Assembly: GCA_019828595.1 (NCBI GenBank)
Contig: JAHQRK010000003.1
Coordinates: forward strand, 2,170,001 to 2,234,000
Direction of reading: 5' to 3'
Length of the DNA: 64,000 nucleotides
DNA from: Aphanomyces cochlioides
Taxonomy: Eukaryota > Oomycota > Saprolegniomycetes > Saprolegniales > Verrucalvaceae
Under the pieces are notes generated by a model that saw nothing but the letters and a program-made list of their open reading frames with translations, searched no databases and was not told the DNA's origin. The position numbers were made by a program, and so were the translations under genes. Positions within the stretch are counted from its first letter, which is position 1; each line of letters begins with the position of its first letter. This document shows, in pieces, positions 44,294 to 56,556 of this stretch.

Positions 44294-47200
44294 ATGTCCA
44301 ACGCCAACAGCTGTTCCGAGCTCCGTGTGACCAACACTCGCGGAGTCACCATCATTCCAGGTATTGTATCACCTCACACACTTTCGTCGTCCAATCAGGA
44401 TGGCGGAAGTGGTGTGAGTAATGTCTCTACACCTAACCCTAGGGCCGAAGTGGAGGTCGAATTCGACCCCAACAGCGTCTCTGGAGACCAATCTGCGTCT
44501 CGCTCCACCAGCGCTTCACCTGGTGCTCCACTCGCCGGAGTTCCAGGGGGGGGTCAACCTCAGTGGGTCAGTGGTTGACCCCCAGACCACTGTCGTTAAC
44601 TTGTCTAGCGAAGCCCTCACTCAGGAGGGCGAACCACTGGGGCCTTGTGCCTGTGGTGGCTGCTTCCCTGGACTCCAATTGGAGTCGATCCCCAGTGAAG
44701 GCGGCGAGAAAACGGGGTCCATGCCAGCCCTAGAGGCTACGAGGGCCCCCCTATGGGCACACCCTGCGGTTCTGTCTACTTCCCCCCAGGGGCCTCTTCG
44801 GAGGGGCGGGGGCGGTATCCCGATTTGGGTTCTCGCCGGAGCAATGGTGTACCCCAGTCACCGTGCTGCGGGGATGGCATGGATTCCCCTTCTACCCCTG
44901 TCACTGGGGGTCTGGCCCCGGCCTTTCTCGTGACCAATGGGACTGAGCCAGCAGCCACCAACCGCGTCGCCCCCTGTGCTGAGCCTCCTAGAACGGGAGA
45001 GGAAGAAGAAAAATCTCAAGAGAACGTGGATATGGTCTCTGGAGACGCCGAGGGGAAGGATTCTACTGAAACCGAGGCCTTAACCGACGAGGGAAATACT
45101 CAAATTCACTCGGAGGTTGGTGGGTCAGGCGACATTAACGGCCAAGCGAAGCCGTGTGATACTCCTGGAGAAGTTATTCACGAGGAACAATCGACAAACA
45201 ATGACAATGAACAGTCAAATCAAGACATTGTCGACAAATCCGTTGCTCAAGGAAATGGCGCTGTTGACCCTCCTACCGCGGCAGACAAAATACAAGGCGA
45301 TCAAGAGCAACAAAACGCTGAAAAGGCCAATCCATGGACGCAAAAGGCTCCCGGCAAGGATTCAGCTTCGTCCAAGAAAGATTCCAAGCAAGGCAATGCC
45401 CCCAAAGGCGCGAAACATCGCAACACTGGTGCTCATGCTATTGCCGATGACGATATTGCGCGATGCGAGGCCATGGCGGACGCATTCTACAAAGACTCTG
45501 GTGACATGGACGCCTTCATTGAAAACATTTTGCTCACCCCCCAGTCCCAAGTGTACGAGCTCACAGTCAAGTTGGGCGAAGCCTACAAGGACTGGTCCGA
45601 AAAAGTCATCTGCGATCAATTTGTCAAGGAAAATCCTGGTTTGTTATGGGGCTCCAAATTTCCGAACATTTTGATGAAGAACCCACAGACCATTGTGATC
45701 TCAAGTTACAACTTGTCTACGTGCGTGGAAATGGGAGGCACAACGTTTCGACTTGGTGGCAAAGACTTCCTGGTTCCCAAGTACTCGCGTTATGGCAACA
45801 ACTACTACGTTACGTTCAACAAGGTCAGTCACCCTTCGATGGCCAAGGCGATTGTCAAGAAAATGGCTGCATTGACCAAGTCAGTGATAGCAGCATTCAA
45901 CCCTACTGCTGGTCAGAACATCAAGTCGCCGCATTTGAGAGTCATTTTCAAGTCGCCTGCGCCTCCAGCAGTGTTGGTGCCAAAATCCGGCGACGCACTA
46001 CGCGAAATCACCATTACGGATCCGTCGGGTCAGCCTTTTGTCGTCGTGTTTCAGCACAAGATCGCTGCTCTGAACAAGACATTGCCTCCGTCGATTGTTT
46101 CACGACGTGCAGAGGCCAAGGCTGAAAAAGCGAAGGCAAAAGCGGCCAAGGCAGCGGCAAAATCTCCTCCGTCAGGAGAGAAAGAACCTGAACATGATGG
46201 AGACGATCATGATCAAGACCCTGGAACAAATGCGGAAGGCAAGGCCGACTCAACTGAGGCATCTGGAGATCGTCAAGATGAACAACCACAGCCAACAGCT
46301 CCTTCTCAGCTCCTTCTCATGGCTCTGATGTCGATATGTCTGGTGACAGCGATCCCCCTAACAACAATGGACAAGACAAACAACAAGAAGATGTGGAAAT
46401 GTCTACCAACGAATCGCCCGCTCTTGCTCCACCAAGTGAGCAGCCCAAGAACTCGCTGGACCTTCAATTGGTAACGGGCTACCGGTCTGGACCAGCTCCA
46501 AAACGTACTTTGCCTTCGTCCCCACGTTTGGATCCCCTGCCGACATCCAACCGTTTTCATATCCTCGAAGAAGACGACGTGGAACTCTCGTTTGAAGACT
46601 TTGCAGTGCCTCGAATTGTATTGGAAGATTCAAGTGCGCCACGCCCGAAAAAGACCAAAGGCAAAGCGAAGAAACAACGACTTAACAAGTCTGCTGCAGC
46701 CCACCTCGAATTGGCGAAGAAGATCATTCGAGATAAGAAAGTCGAAGGCAGTATCACCGAATGTCAACGCATTTTGCGAGATGACCCTCAGCTCGTTGCA
46801 CATGCTATGTACGCACAAGATGAAGACCTCAGTTTGTTTCAGTCACTTGTTGCAACCAAGACTATTGAGCGCAAGATGGCTTTGTTAAAAGCTCAAGGCA
46901 AGCCTCACAACTACAAACATCACGTCAACTTCATGGCTCAATACAAGATTCACCCGTCAGAAATCTTGGAAGAATTGACCACGGACATACCAGAGATCAA
47001 GCGCATCCTCTTTGCACTTGCTACGATTGACTTATTCCTCTCAAATCGGGCCCCAGACCTCTACACAAACTCGGAGGCACTGACTGTTCTATTGAACCAA
47101 GAAGCAACAAGATTGCCTGACACCAACTGCTTGACGGACTGGTCGCTGTTTGCTTTGATCGAAAACTTCAGCGACAATCTCGAGAAGTTCACTTTGCCGG

Positions 47201-47337
47201 CTCCCGTCTTGTCGGCCATCTCGATGCTCAAAAGCATCACCAACAATTACCACATCGACGAGCTCTGCAGCAAAGCTCACCACTCCATGAACGCCGACGA
47301 AATTGATCCCCTCGATTTGGAGGACGATCAACTCTAA
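44294..47337 (+). pseudogene. LINE copy B ORF1 (frameshifted twice)
   Basis: Same gene as ORF1 of copy A: ATG at 44294, frame lost at the 8-G run near 44,550, regained as a long open segment 44753-46474, then lost again at the AGCTCCTTCTC duplication near 46,305. The C-terminal segment 46336-47337 (MSGDSDPPNNNGQDKQQEDV to DLEDDQL) is open to the natural stop. Copy I shows that the segments belong to one ORF. Confidence 0.87.
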
Positions 47338-47415
47338 GGCTTCTATCCCCTGCTTCAATCCATTTCAACCTCCCCTCTGACCCCTCCATTCTACTCATTT
47401 TCATCTGTACTCGTG

Positions 47416-48965
47416 ATGAGTGACAACAACTTCTCCGATGTCCCAACTGAACTCGTGGACTGGGACCCACAAATCATCTCCCTCAACACCAATGGCTTCT
47501 CCAACAGTCATCGGTACATCCTCGACAAACTATCAAGTGTTCACGACGTTTCCTTTATCCAAGAAACCCGTTTCCGCACGCCAAGTCTCCACGACCGTGT
47601 TGCGTTCCATTGGCAACGCATCACAAACCACGAAGGCTCTTTGTTCTTTGAAGAGCCTATTTACCCTGAAGTATCCACGTCGCCAGCCACTGGAGGTCTG
47701 GCTACGTTGATACATCCTCACTCTCCTTTGAAGAACGCCACTCAAGTCCCTCATGACAACCCAGTGCTTCGTGGTCGTTATCTACAAGTGCGATGTACTC
47801 TGGGTCCACTGACAGTCGTTCTCCACAATATCTATGCGCCGGCAGCCTTCCAAGAACGAGCAAGTTACTTCGAAGAATTGCCACGCGACTTTCCTCCACA
47901 TGCGCTCCACATTGTTGGAGGAGATTTCAACTGCACTCTCAACAAAGATTTGGATTCGTTGAGACCCAGCACCTCCACCATGGCCGGCACCCTTCAACTG
48001 GAACAATGGATGCACAGTTTGTCTCTGGTGGATCTGTTTCGTCGTCAAAACCCCGTGGCACGAGCCTTCACAAGTCCCACACTCACCAACCGACTCGACT
48101 ACATCTTTTGTTCGTCCACCTTGGCGGGTCTTCGTCATTGGAAGGCGACGCACATGCCACACGTTCCACAGGCTGACCACGTGGCTTGTCGTATCATCTC
48201 AAAGCGTCAAACATTGCGCCATGGCTCTGGATCATGGAAAGCTCCAACTTGGCTACTTCGTCTACCACGAGCGGCCGAGATTGTTCATGGATGTCTGGAT
48301 CGATTTTTGGACAAGTCTCCAACATTCCACAATATCTCCAAGGCCTACGACATGCTGGTCAATGATATCCGCTCCCAACTCAAAGAATTCCATTCTCAAC
48401 GATTGGAGAAACAACGTCTGCCGTTGAAGAAGTTAGCTGTCGAGATCGCTTCGCTTTTGCAAGTCCCCAACATGCGTCAAGATTCAGTGCTGGTGGATCG
48501 AGTGCGAGACCTTCAAAAGCAAATTCACGAGCTGCAAGATCGAGACAAGCAGTTTCGTCAAGACCAGGCGTTCCAACTTCACTTGTACAAAGCAGAGCGC
48601 TCGTCCAAGTTCCACTTCATGTCCCCTGTCCCTACCCCCTTGAAGAAGACAGTCTTCAAAGAGTTGGTGGATGTCAATGGAAATGTTGTCTCCAATCAAC
48701 AAGGCATGTCTGACGTCCTGGTCGACTACTACAAGGACTTGTTTGCAGCTCCCGACGTGCAGCGATCTGGAGACGAAGTGTCGTCATTTCTGACCCCATT
48801 GACTCGACACAAGCAACTGCCAGAGCAAGCCCAGAAAGAGCTGTCGGCTCCCTTGCGCGCCAACGAGTTCTATCATGCTAATCGACACAGCAGTTCGAAC
48901 TCAGCGCCAGGTCCCAACGCTCTGCCATTCGAAGTCCTCAAACTTGCACCTCACAAGTGGTCATT
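47416..48965 (+). pseudogene. LINE copy B ORF2, intact endonuclease, truncated in the reverse transcriptase
   Basis: ATG at 47416, 78 nt after the ORF1 stop. The frame is open for about 517 codons and carries the full APE endonuclease without the duplication: SLNTNGF, FIQETRF, GGDFNC, RLDYIF, QADHVA. The following linker (HRQ-rich coiled segment VRDLQKQIHELQDRDKQFRQ) is present. The frame is cut before the main RT motifs, where copy C starts, and a foreign stop follows after VK. Confidence 0.88.
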
Positions 48966-49019
48966 GGTTAAATGAGTTGTATTAACCTTATTTTTGAGCA
49001 AAGGCCCTAATGACTTACT

Positions 49020-49033
49020 AATTTGCCTCGTAC
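49020..49033. other. LINE 3' UTR 14-mer complementary to the LINE 5' end
   Basis: AATTTGCCTCGTAC in this minus-strand copy is the reverse complement of the 3' UTR sense strand. The identical 14-mer lies in sense at the LINE 5' end (61037-61050). A TATAAATA follows at about 49,037, antisense to the element. Confidence 0.75.
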
Positions 49034-49113
49034 TGTATAAATAGAACTTGGAAAACAGAATATGGCAAAGTGGTCATTGAACAGGAGATGAAGTGAGTGA
49101 GCCGTCAGCTCTC

Positions 49114-51224
49114 TCATGAAACGACGCTGTTAGGAATGATGTGTTGACGTAACCAGGGGTCCGAAGATAGATGCTTGAGCACATTGAATACCTTGGTGTA
49201 TCCCTTCTTAAGAGGGAGATCAACCAGGAGCTGTTGTAGATGTAGCTTGATCAAAGAGGCAGCATGAATGGCAACTTCCATCGGACTCTTCGCTGTGAGG
49301 TCGGGTCGAAAGGTGCGATCGGCACGTTGGAGCCATATTTGATAATACACGCAGGCTCGGACAATCGGCCAGATCTTCAGATAGCCACGGATGTAGTATC
49401 CATCGGACGGCTTGGGCGTCTCGTAGAACATTTCCAGACACGTGGACGGAAAGGAACACTCGAGCAGTCGCTGGATTGTCTTGAAGGAATACCAAACAGA
49501 TTGACCATATCCACAAGAGAACAGGAAATGCTCGTACGTCTCATTGACACGACAGAAGACACACGTCGGCTTGGGGTCTTGGTACTGAAACAGATATTGC
49601 ATGGCGTTGGCGCGGAGAAGGGTCTTGAAAATGAACTCTCCATATCGAGGGAGAATGTGGTCGGGTTGGAGGAAGGCGGCAAGTTGGGTAAGGCGCTTGG
49701 GGTCTTCGTAAAAGTTGGATGGCAGGTTGAGATGCTTGGTAGGAAGAATGGACGAGCTGACAGCTGGAGAAGCTCTGATCTTAGCCGATTTCGAAGTCGC
49801 AAGCGCCAACAAGATCGAACTCGAGTCAGGGTGAATCATCCAGTGCCATTCCATCCATTCAGAGCTAGGCGTCGGCAAGTGGAACACGGGAGCATCCTCT
49901 TCAGAAACAATCTCAAACAATCGTGATAACTTGGTCACCAAGATTGAGATCCATTGTTTCGTTGGAGGGACAAAATTGGCTTGTTTGCAGGCACGGTTGA
50001 TTTTGTCGAACAAGATCGAAGCTGGCCAAACTCGCTGACACGGAGTCAACAAATGCGACAACTTCGTGATGTGAAGCGAAGCCAATACATTGGCTTGGTC
50101 TTGCGTCGATGTAGAGCACTGATCGTATAGGTCTTCGAGTCCAGGCAGATACGAGTTGTGCCAAAGGGGAACATCCAAAGATGAGATGTGATTTGGACAG
50201 CCGTACGGAGTCCAGCGAGATTCAAACCAGCTACTCAATAAGGCTTTCCACATTGGAGTGATATTGGGATTCTTGTACAGTTGTCTGATGAATGCAGAAG
50301 AGCCATTTGCCAAGAGGAGATCTCGGGGGGAACCCCATGGATGAAAAGCCTTCTCGAGGAGAGTATAGCCTGGCGTAATCCAGGCGGACATGGCAGACTT
50401 GCGGGGTGGGGTGGTGATGGCTTGAATGCATCTGATCATGACAGAGCGGTTGTGTTGTTGCCATAAAGCAAGTGCATGGTGCAGGCCTAAGCCACCGGAC
50501 TTCTTCGGCATGAATAGGATCTCCTTTTTGATCAAACGGAGGCCATGGACAGAGGAGGATGGGTTGATTTCTTCACCATGCATAAATTGAAGCATGGCCT
50601 TGTCGATCTTTTTGGCCAGGTCTTTGTCGGCAGGGACAAAAGCCAGTTGGTACCATAACACAGGCAGACATATGCTGTGCAGGATAGTGACTTTTCCGGC
50701 CATGGTTCGAGCCTTGTAGAGCCACAAAGACAAGCGAGCCACAAACTTCTCAAACACGTAATTGAAACGTGCCAATGGAGAAAGATTGGGCGCATCCAAG
50801 ACACCAAGAGCCTTCACGGGACTGTCGGAAGTAACTTGTAGTGAGGCAAGGTTCCCATTCAACTGGCTGTAGGTCAGAATTTGGGTCTTGTCTACGTTGA
50901 GTCGGAAACCAGACTTGTCGCAAAAGGTTTGAACCAATGCAAGCTGCCGGTGGAGGCACGTCTCATTTGCCGCATAGAGTTGCGAGTCGTCGGCAAAGTA
51001 ACTCCCAGTGTGGTAGCGATCCCCACACTTGATGCCATAGTTGGAGTGTTGCCGTAGGAGTTGGCACATCGGTTCCAAAGCGATCACAAACAGAAGTGGC
51101 GACAGTGGATCACCTTGCAACACACCGCGTGAGATGTGAACTGGCTTGGACAAGAAGCCGTTCACCAAGATGCGAGACTTGCGGCCCGAGTACAGTACGC
51201 GAACCATGTCAACAAAGGTTTCAG
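49114..51224 (-). pseudogene. LINE copy C ORF2, C-terminal half
   Basis: Open from the 5'-5' junction to the natural stop (IIPNSVVS). Real ORF2 sequence begins at about ETFVDMVRVLYSGRKSRIL and includes GVLQGDPLSPLLF, YFADDSQLYA, FRLNVDKTQIL, and the C-terminal CVFCRVNETYEHFLFSC knuckle. The frame continues past 51224 as antisense of copy D, so the longer 730-codon ORF is a junction artefact. Endonuclease and RT motif A are missing, so it is not functional alone. Confidence 0.88.
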
Positions 51225-53288
51225 TCTCGCATCTTGGTGAACGGCTTCTTGTCCAAGCCAGTTCACATCTCACGCGGTGTGTTGCAAGGTGGTCCACTGT
51301 CGCCACTTCTGTTTGTGATCGCTTTGGAACCGATGTGCCAACTCCTACGGCAACACTCCAACTATGGCATCAAGTGTGGGGATCGCTACCACACTGGGAG
51401 TTACTTTGCCGACGACTCGCAACTCTATGCTGCAAATGAGACGTGCCTCCACCGGCAGCTTGCATTGGTTCAAACCTTTTGCGACAAGTCTGGTTTCCGA
51501 CTCAACGTAGACAAGACCCAAATTCTGACCTACAGCCAGTTGAATGGGAACCTTGCCTCACTACAAGTTACTTCCGACAGTCCCGTGAAGGCTCTTGGTA
51601 TCTTGGTTGCGCCCAATCTTTCTCCATTGGCACGTTTCAATTACGTGTTTGAGAAGTTTGTGGCTCGCTTGTCTTTGTGGCTCTACAAGGCTCGAACCAT
51701 GGCCGGAAAAGTCACTATCCTGCACAGCATATGTCTGCCTGTGTTATGGTACCAACTGGCTTTTGTCCCTGCCGACAAAGACCTGGCCAAAAAGATCGAC
51801 AAGGCCATGCTTCAATTTATGCATGGTGAAGAAATCAACCCATCCTCCTCTGTCCATGGCCTCCGTTTGATCAAAAAGGAGATCATATTCATGCCGAAGA
51901 AGTCCGGTGGCTTAGGCCTGCACCATGCACTTGCTTTATGGTAACAACACAACCGCTCTGTCATGATCAGATGCATTCAAGCCATCACCACCCCACCCCG
52001 CAAGTCTGCCATGTCCGCCTGGATTACGCCAGGCTATACTCTCCTCGAGAAGGCTTTTCATCCATGGGGTTCCCCCCGAGATCTCCTCTTGGCAAATGGC
52101 TCTTCTGCATTCATCAGACAACTGTACAAGAATCCCAATATCACTCCAATGTGGAAAGCCTTATTGAGTAGCTGGTTTGAATCTCGCTGGACTCCGTACG
52201 GCTGTCCAAATCACATCTCATCTTTGGATGTTCCCCTTTGGCACAACTCGTATCTGCCTGGACTCGAAGACCTATACGATCAGTGCTCTACATCGACGCA
52301 AGACCAAGCCAATGTATTGGCTTCGCTTCACATCACGAAGTTGTCGCATTTGTTGACTCCGTGTCAGCGAGTTTGGCCAGCTTCGATCTTGTTCGACAAA
52401 ATCAACCGTGCCTGCAAACAAGCCAATTTTGTCCCTCCAACGAAACAATGGATCTCAATCTTGGTGACCAAGTTATCACGATTGTTTGAGATTGTTTCTG
52501 AAGAGGATGCTCCCGTGTTCCACTTGCCGACGCCTAGCTCTGAATGGATGGAATGGCACTGGATGATTCACCCTGACTCGAGTTCGATCTTGTTGGCGCT
52601 TGCGACTTCGAAATCGGCTAAGATCAGAGCTTCTCCAGCTGTCAGCTCGTCCATTCTTCCTACCAAGCATCTCAACCTGCCATCCAACTTTTACGAAGAC
52701 CCCAAGCTCCTTACCCAACTTGCCGCCTTCCTCCAACCCGACCACATTCTCCCTCGATATGGAGAGTTCATTTTCAAGACCCTTCTCCGCGCCAACGCCA
52801 TGCAATATCTGTTTCAGTACCAAGACCCCAAGCCGACGTGTGTCTTCTGTCGTGTCAATGAGACGTACGAGCATTTCCTGTTCTCTTGTGGATATGGTCA
52901 ATCTGTTTGGTATTTCTTCAAGGCGATCCAGCGACTGCTCGAGTGTTCCTTTCCGTCCACGTGTCTGGAAATGTTCTACGAGACGCCCAAGCCGTCCGAT
53001 GGATACTACATCCGTGGCTATCTGAAGATCTGGCCGATTGTCCGAGCCTGCGTGTATTATCAAATATGGCTCCAACGTGCCGATCGCACCTTTCGACCCG
53101 ACCTCACAGCGAAGAGTCCGATGGAAGTTGCCATTCATGCTGCCTCTTTGATCAAGCTACATCTACAACAGCTCCTGGTTGATCTCCCTCTCAAGAAGGG
53201 ATACACCAAGGTATTCAATGTGCTCAAGCATCTATCTTCGGACCCCTGGTTACGTCAACACATCATTCCTAACAGCGTCGTTTCATGA
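51225..53288 (+). pseudogene. LINE copy D ORF2, C-terminal half, one nonsense mutation
   Basis: In-frame copy of RT motif B onward. Two differences from the other copies stand out: QGDPLSP is QGGPLSP (Asp to Gly in motif B), and a CAA to TAA change at 51942-51944 makes a stop after HHALALW. The frame is otherwise open to the natural end at 53288 and includes the zinc knuckle. Confidence 0.87.
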
Positions 53289-53414
53289 GAGAGCTGACGG
53301 CTCACTCACTTCATCTCCTGTTCAATGACCACTTTGCCATATTCTGTTTTCCAAGTTCTATTTATACAGTACGAGGCAAATTAGTAAGTCATTAGGGCCT
53401 TTGCTCAAAAATAA

Positions 53415-53436
53415 GGTTAATACAACTCATTTAACC
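53415..53436 (+). other. LINE 3'-terminal hairpin (GGTTAA, 10 nt, TTAACC)
   Basis: The last 22 bases of the LINE form a perfect 6-bp inverted repeat with a 10-nt loop. The same terminus occurs at 35926, 48966, 56636, 58941 and 63683. No poly(A) or simple-repeat tail is present. It is a likely recognition structure for the element's own reverse transcriptase. Confidence 0.75.
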
Positions 53437-55614
53437 AAGATGCGAGACTTGCGGCCCGAGTACAGTACGCGAACCATGTCAACAAAGGTTTCGGGAAAGC
53501 CATAGTGACGGAGGACGCGGAGCAAGTACGCGTGGTCCACGCGATCAAAAGCTTTCTCAAAGTCAAGCAGTGCCACCATCGAGGACGGACTGTGTAGTTT
53601 GATGTGGTGCAGCATGTCATCCAGTCGTGCAATATTGGTTTGGATATTGCTTCGACGGATAAAGCCTTGCTGGTCCGGGTGGATGATGTGTCGAATGTGG
53701 CGCTGGAGTCGATAAGCCAGAATACTCGTCAGGATTTTCACATCCGTGTTGAGTAGGCTAATGGGCCGATAGTTCTTGGCTTGTGACTTGGGGCCTTTCT
53801 TGTGCAGCAACACCAGCGTACTGACAAGTTGCATGGGAGTCAAGCGAGGGTGAGAATGGAGCTGGTGTGTGAATAGCAGCTCCAATACCAACGACCACTT
53901 GTGAGGTGCAAGTTTGAGGACTTCGAATGGCAGAGCGTTGGGACCTGGCGCTGAGTTCGAACTGCTGTGTCGAATAGCATGATAGAACTCGTTGGCGCGC
54001 AAGGGAGCCGACAGCTCTTTCTGGGCTTGCTCTGGCAGTTGCTTGTGTCGAGTCAATGGGGTCAGAAATGACGACACTTCGTCTCCAGATCGCTGCACGT
54101 CGGGAGCTGCAAACAAGTCCTTGTAGTAGTCGACCAGGACGTCAGACATGCCTTGTTGATTGGAGACAACATTTCCATTGACATCCACCAACTCTTTGAA
54201 GACTGTCTTCTTCAAGGGGGTAGGGACAGGGGACATGAAGTGGAACTTGGACGAGCGCTCTGCTTTGTACAAGTGAAGTTGGAACGCCTGGTCTTGACGA
54301 AACTGCTTGTCTCGATCTTGCAGCTCGTGAATTTGCTTTTGAAGGTCTCGCACTCGATCCACCAGCACTGAATCTTGACGCATGTTGGGGACTTGCAAAA
54401 GCGAAGCGATCACGACAGCTAACTTCTTCAACGGCAGACGTTGTTTCTCCAATCGTTGAGAATGGAATTCTTTGAGTTGGGAGCGGATATCATTGACCAG
54501 CATGTCGTAGGCCTTGGAGATATTGTGGAATGTTGGAGACTTGTCCAAAAATCGATCCAGACATCCATGAACAATCTCGGCCGCTCGTGGTAGACGAAGT
54601 AGCCAAGTTGGAGCTTTCCATGATCCAGAGCCATGGCGCAATGTTTGACGCTTTGTGATGATACGACAAGCCACGTGGTCAGCCTGTGGAACGTGTGGCA
54701 TGTGCGTCGCCTTCCAATGACGAAGACCCGCCAAGGTAGATGAACAAAAGATGTAGTCGAGTCGGTTGGTGAGTGTGGGACTTGTGAAGGCTCGTGCCAC
54801 GGGGTTTTGACGGCGAAACAGATCCACCAGAGATGATACGACAAGCCACGTGGTCAGCCTGTGGAACGTGTGGCATGTGCGTCGCCTTCCAATGACAAAG
54901 ACCCGCCAAGGTGGACGAACAAAAGATGTAGTCGAGTCGGTTGGTGAGTGTGGGACTTGTGAAGGCTCGTGCCACGGGGTTTTGACGGCGAAACAGATCC
55001 ACCAGAGACAAACTGTGCATCCATTGTTCCAGTTGAAGGGTGCCGGCCATGGTGGAGGTGCTGGGTCTCAACGAATCCAAATCTTTGTTGAGAGTGCAGT
55101 TGAAATCTCCTCCAACAATATGGAGCGCATGTGGAGGAAAGTCGCGTGGCAATTCTTCGAAGTAACTTGCTCGTTCTTGGAAGGCTGCCGGCGCATAGAT
55201 ATTGTGGAGAACGACTGTCAGTGGACCCAGAGTACATCGCACTTGTAGATAACGACCACGAAGCACTGGGTTGTCATGAGAGACTTGAGTGGCGTTCTTC
55301 AAAGGAGAGTGAGGATGTATCAACGTAGCCGGACCTCCAGTGGCTGGCGACGTGGATACTTCAGGGTAAATAGGCTCTTCAAAGAACAAAGAGCCTTCGT
55401 GGTTTGTGATGCGTTGCCAATGGAACGCAACACGGTCGTGGAGACTTGGCGTGCGGAAACGGGTTTCTTGGATAAAGGAAACGTCGTGAACACTTGATAG
55501 TTTGTCGAGGATGTACCGATGACTGTTGGAGAAGCCATTGGTGTTGAGGGAGATGATTTGTGGGTCCCAGTCCACGAGTTCAGTTGGGACATCGGAGAAG
55601 TTGTTGTCACTCAT
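53437..55614 (-). pseudogene. LINE copy E ORF2, endonuclease plus RT N-part (duplicated endonuclease segment)
   Basis: Start ATG near 55614 (MSDNNFSDV). The frame is broken by the 175-bp tandem duplication, then open again from VDLFRRQNPVARAF through RT motifs NYRPISLLN, QQGFIRRSN and an intact motif A LLDFEKAFDRVDHAYLL to YSGRKSRILV. It is cut there by the joint with copy D. Confidence 0.87.
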
Positions 55615-55692
55615 CACGAGTACAGATGAAAATGAGTAGAATGGAGGGGTCAGAGGGGAGGTTGAAATGGATTGAAGCAGGGGATAGAAGCC

Positions 55693-56556
55693 TTAGAGTT
55701 GATCGTCCTCCAAATCGAGGGGATCAATTTCGTCGGCGTTCATGGAGTGGTGAGCTTTGCTGCAGAGCTCGTCGATGTGGTAATTGTTGGTGATGCTTTT
55801 GAGCATCGAGATGGCCGACAAGACGGGAGCCGGCAAAGTGAACTTCTCGAGATTGTCGCTGAAGTTTTCGATCAAAGCAAACAGCGACCAGTCCGTCAAG
55901 CAGTTGGTGTCAGGCAATCTTGTTGCTTCTTGGTTCAAAGATCACAATGGTCTGTGGGTTCTTCTTGTGGATCAAAATGTTCGGAAATTTGGAGCCCCAT
56001 AACGAACCAGGATTTTCCTTGACAAATTGATCGCAGATGACTTTTTCGGACCAGTCCTTGTAGCCTTCGCCCAACTTGACTGTGAGCTCGTACACTTGGG
56101 ACTGGGGAGTGAGCAAAATGTTTTCAATGAAGGCGTCCATGTCACCAGAGGTCTTTGTAGAATGCGTCCGCCATGGCCTCACATCGCGCAATATCGTCAT
56201 CGGCAACAGCATGAGCACCAGTGTTGCGATGTTTCGCGCCTTTGGGAGCATTGCCTTGCTTGGAATCTTTCTTGGACGAAGCTGAATCCTTGCCGGGAGT
56301 CTTTTGCGTCCATGGATTGGCCTTTTCAGCGTTTTGTTGCTCTTGATCGCCTTGTATTTTGTCTGCCGCGGAAGGAGGGTCAACAGCGCCATTTCCTTGA
56401 GCAACGGATTTGTCGACAATGTCTTGATTTGACTGGTCATTGTCATTGTTTGTCGATTGTTCCTCTTGAATAACTTCTCCAGGAGTATCACACGGCTTCG
56501 CTTGGCCGTTAATGTCGCCTGACCCATCAACCTCAGAGTGAATTTGAGTATTTCCC
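55693..56556 (-). pseudogene. LINE copy E ORF1 remnant with internal deletion
   Basis: The C-terminal part (NQEATRLPDTNCLTDWSLFA to DLEDDQL) is joined at 55938/55939 to an upstream segment (GNTQIHSEVDGSGDINGQA to LWGSKFPNILIHKKNPQTIV), out of frame. It has the NILIHKKNPQ insertion also seen in copy I and absent from A and B, so by that marker it is closer to copy I. Confidence 0.82.

Larger units (their letters stand above)
44289..48965 (+). mobile_element. LINE copy B: ORF1 plus the 5' part of ORF2, plus strand, inverted partner of copy A
   Basis: It starts 5 bp before the ORF1 ATG and ends inside ORF2 just after LAPHKWSLV, where the 3' end of copy C begins at 48966. It is the reverse complement of 38576-43438 except that it lacks the 175-bp endonuclease duplication. 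It shares with copy A both ORF1 lesions (8-G run and 11-bp duplication). Confidence 0.92.
48966..51224 (-). mobile_element. LINE copy C: 5'-truncated, minus strand, complete 3' end
   Basis: The 3' terminus is at 48966 inside copy B. The copy runs through the 3' UTR and ORF2 back to the RT palm, then joins copy D head-to-head at 51224 with a 2-bp AG overlap. With D it makes a palindrome with arms of about 2.2 kb. Confidence 0.93.
51225..53436 (+). mobile_element. LINE copy D: 5'-truncated, plus strand, complete 3' end
   Basis: It begins at SRILVNGFL of ORF2 at the head-to-head joint with copy C and ends at 53436 with the terminal AACC, joined to copy E at a shared CC. The 3' UTR runs 53289-53436. 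Confidence 0.93.
53437..56556 (-). mobile_element. LINE copy E: minus strand, both ends truncated, internal ORF1 deletion
   Basis: The 3' part is missing (cut in ORF2 at SRILV by the copy D insertion). It contains RT, endonuclease with the same 175-bp duplication as copy A (54657/54832), the ORF1 C-terminus, then a deletion of about 1.4 kb at 55938/55939 that joins NQEATRL to the KNPQTIVI region. It ends at 56556 at a CCC shared with fragment L. Confidence 0.9.

Noticed and set aside
49114..51306. 730-codon ORF with a novel N-terminus (MATVDHLATHRVRC)
   Set aside because: The N-terminal 28 residues are antisense of copy D read through the head-to-head joint.
48966..53436. L1-style twin-priming inversion
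   Set aside because: Twin priming leaves a single 3' end; this pair has a complete 3' terminus on each side.
48966..53436. DNA transposon with long terminal inverted repeats
   Set aside because: The arms are LINE ORF2 and 3' UTR, there is no transposase, and no target site duplication is visible at the two flanks, which are different LINE positions.
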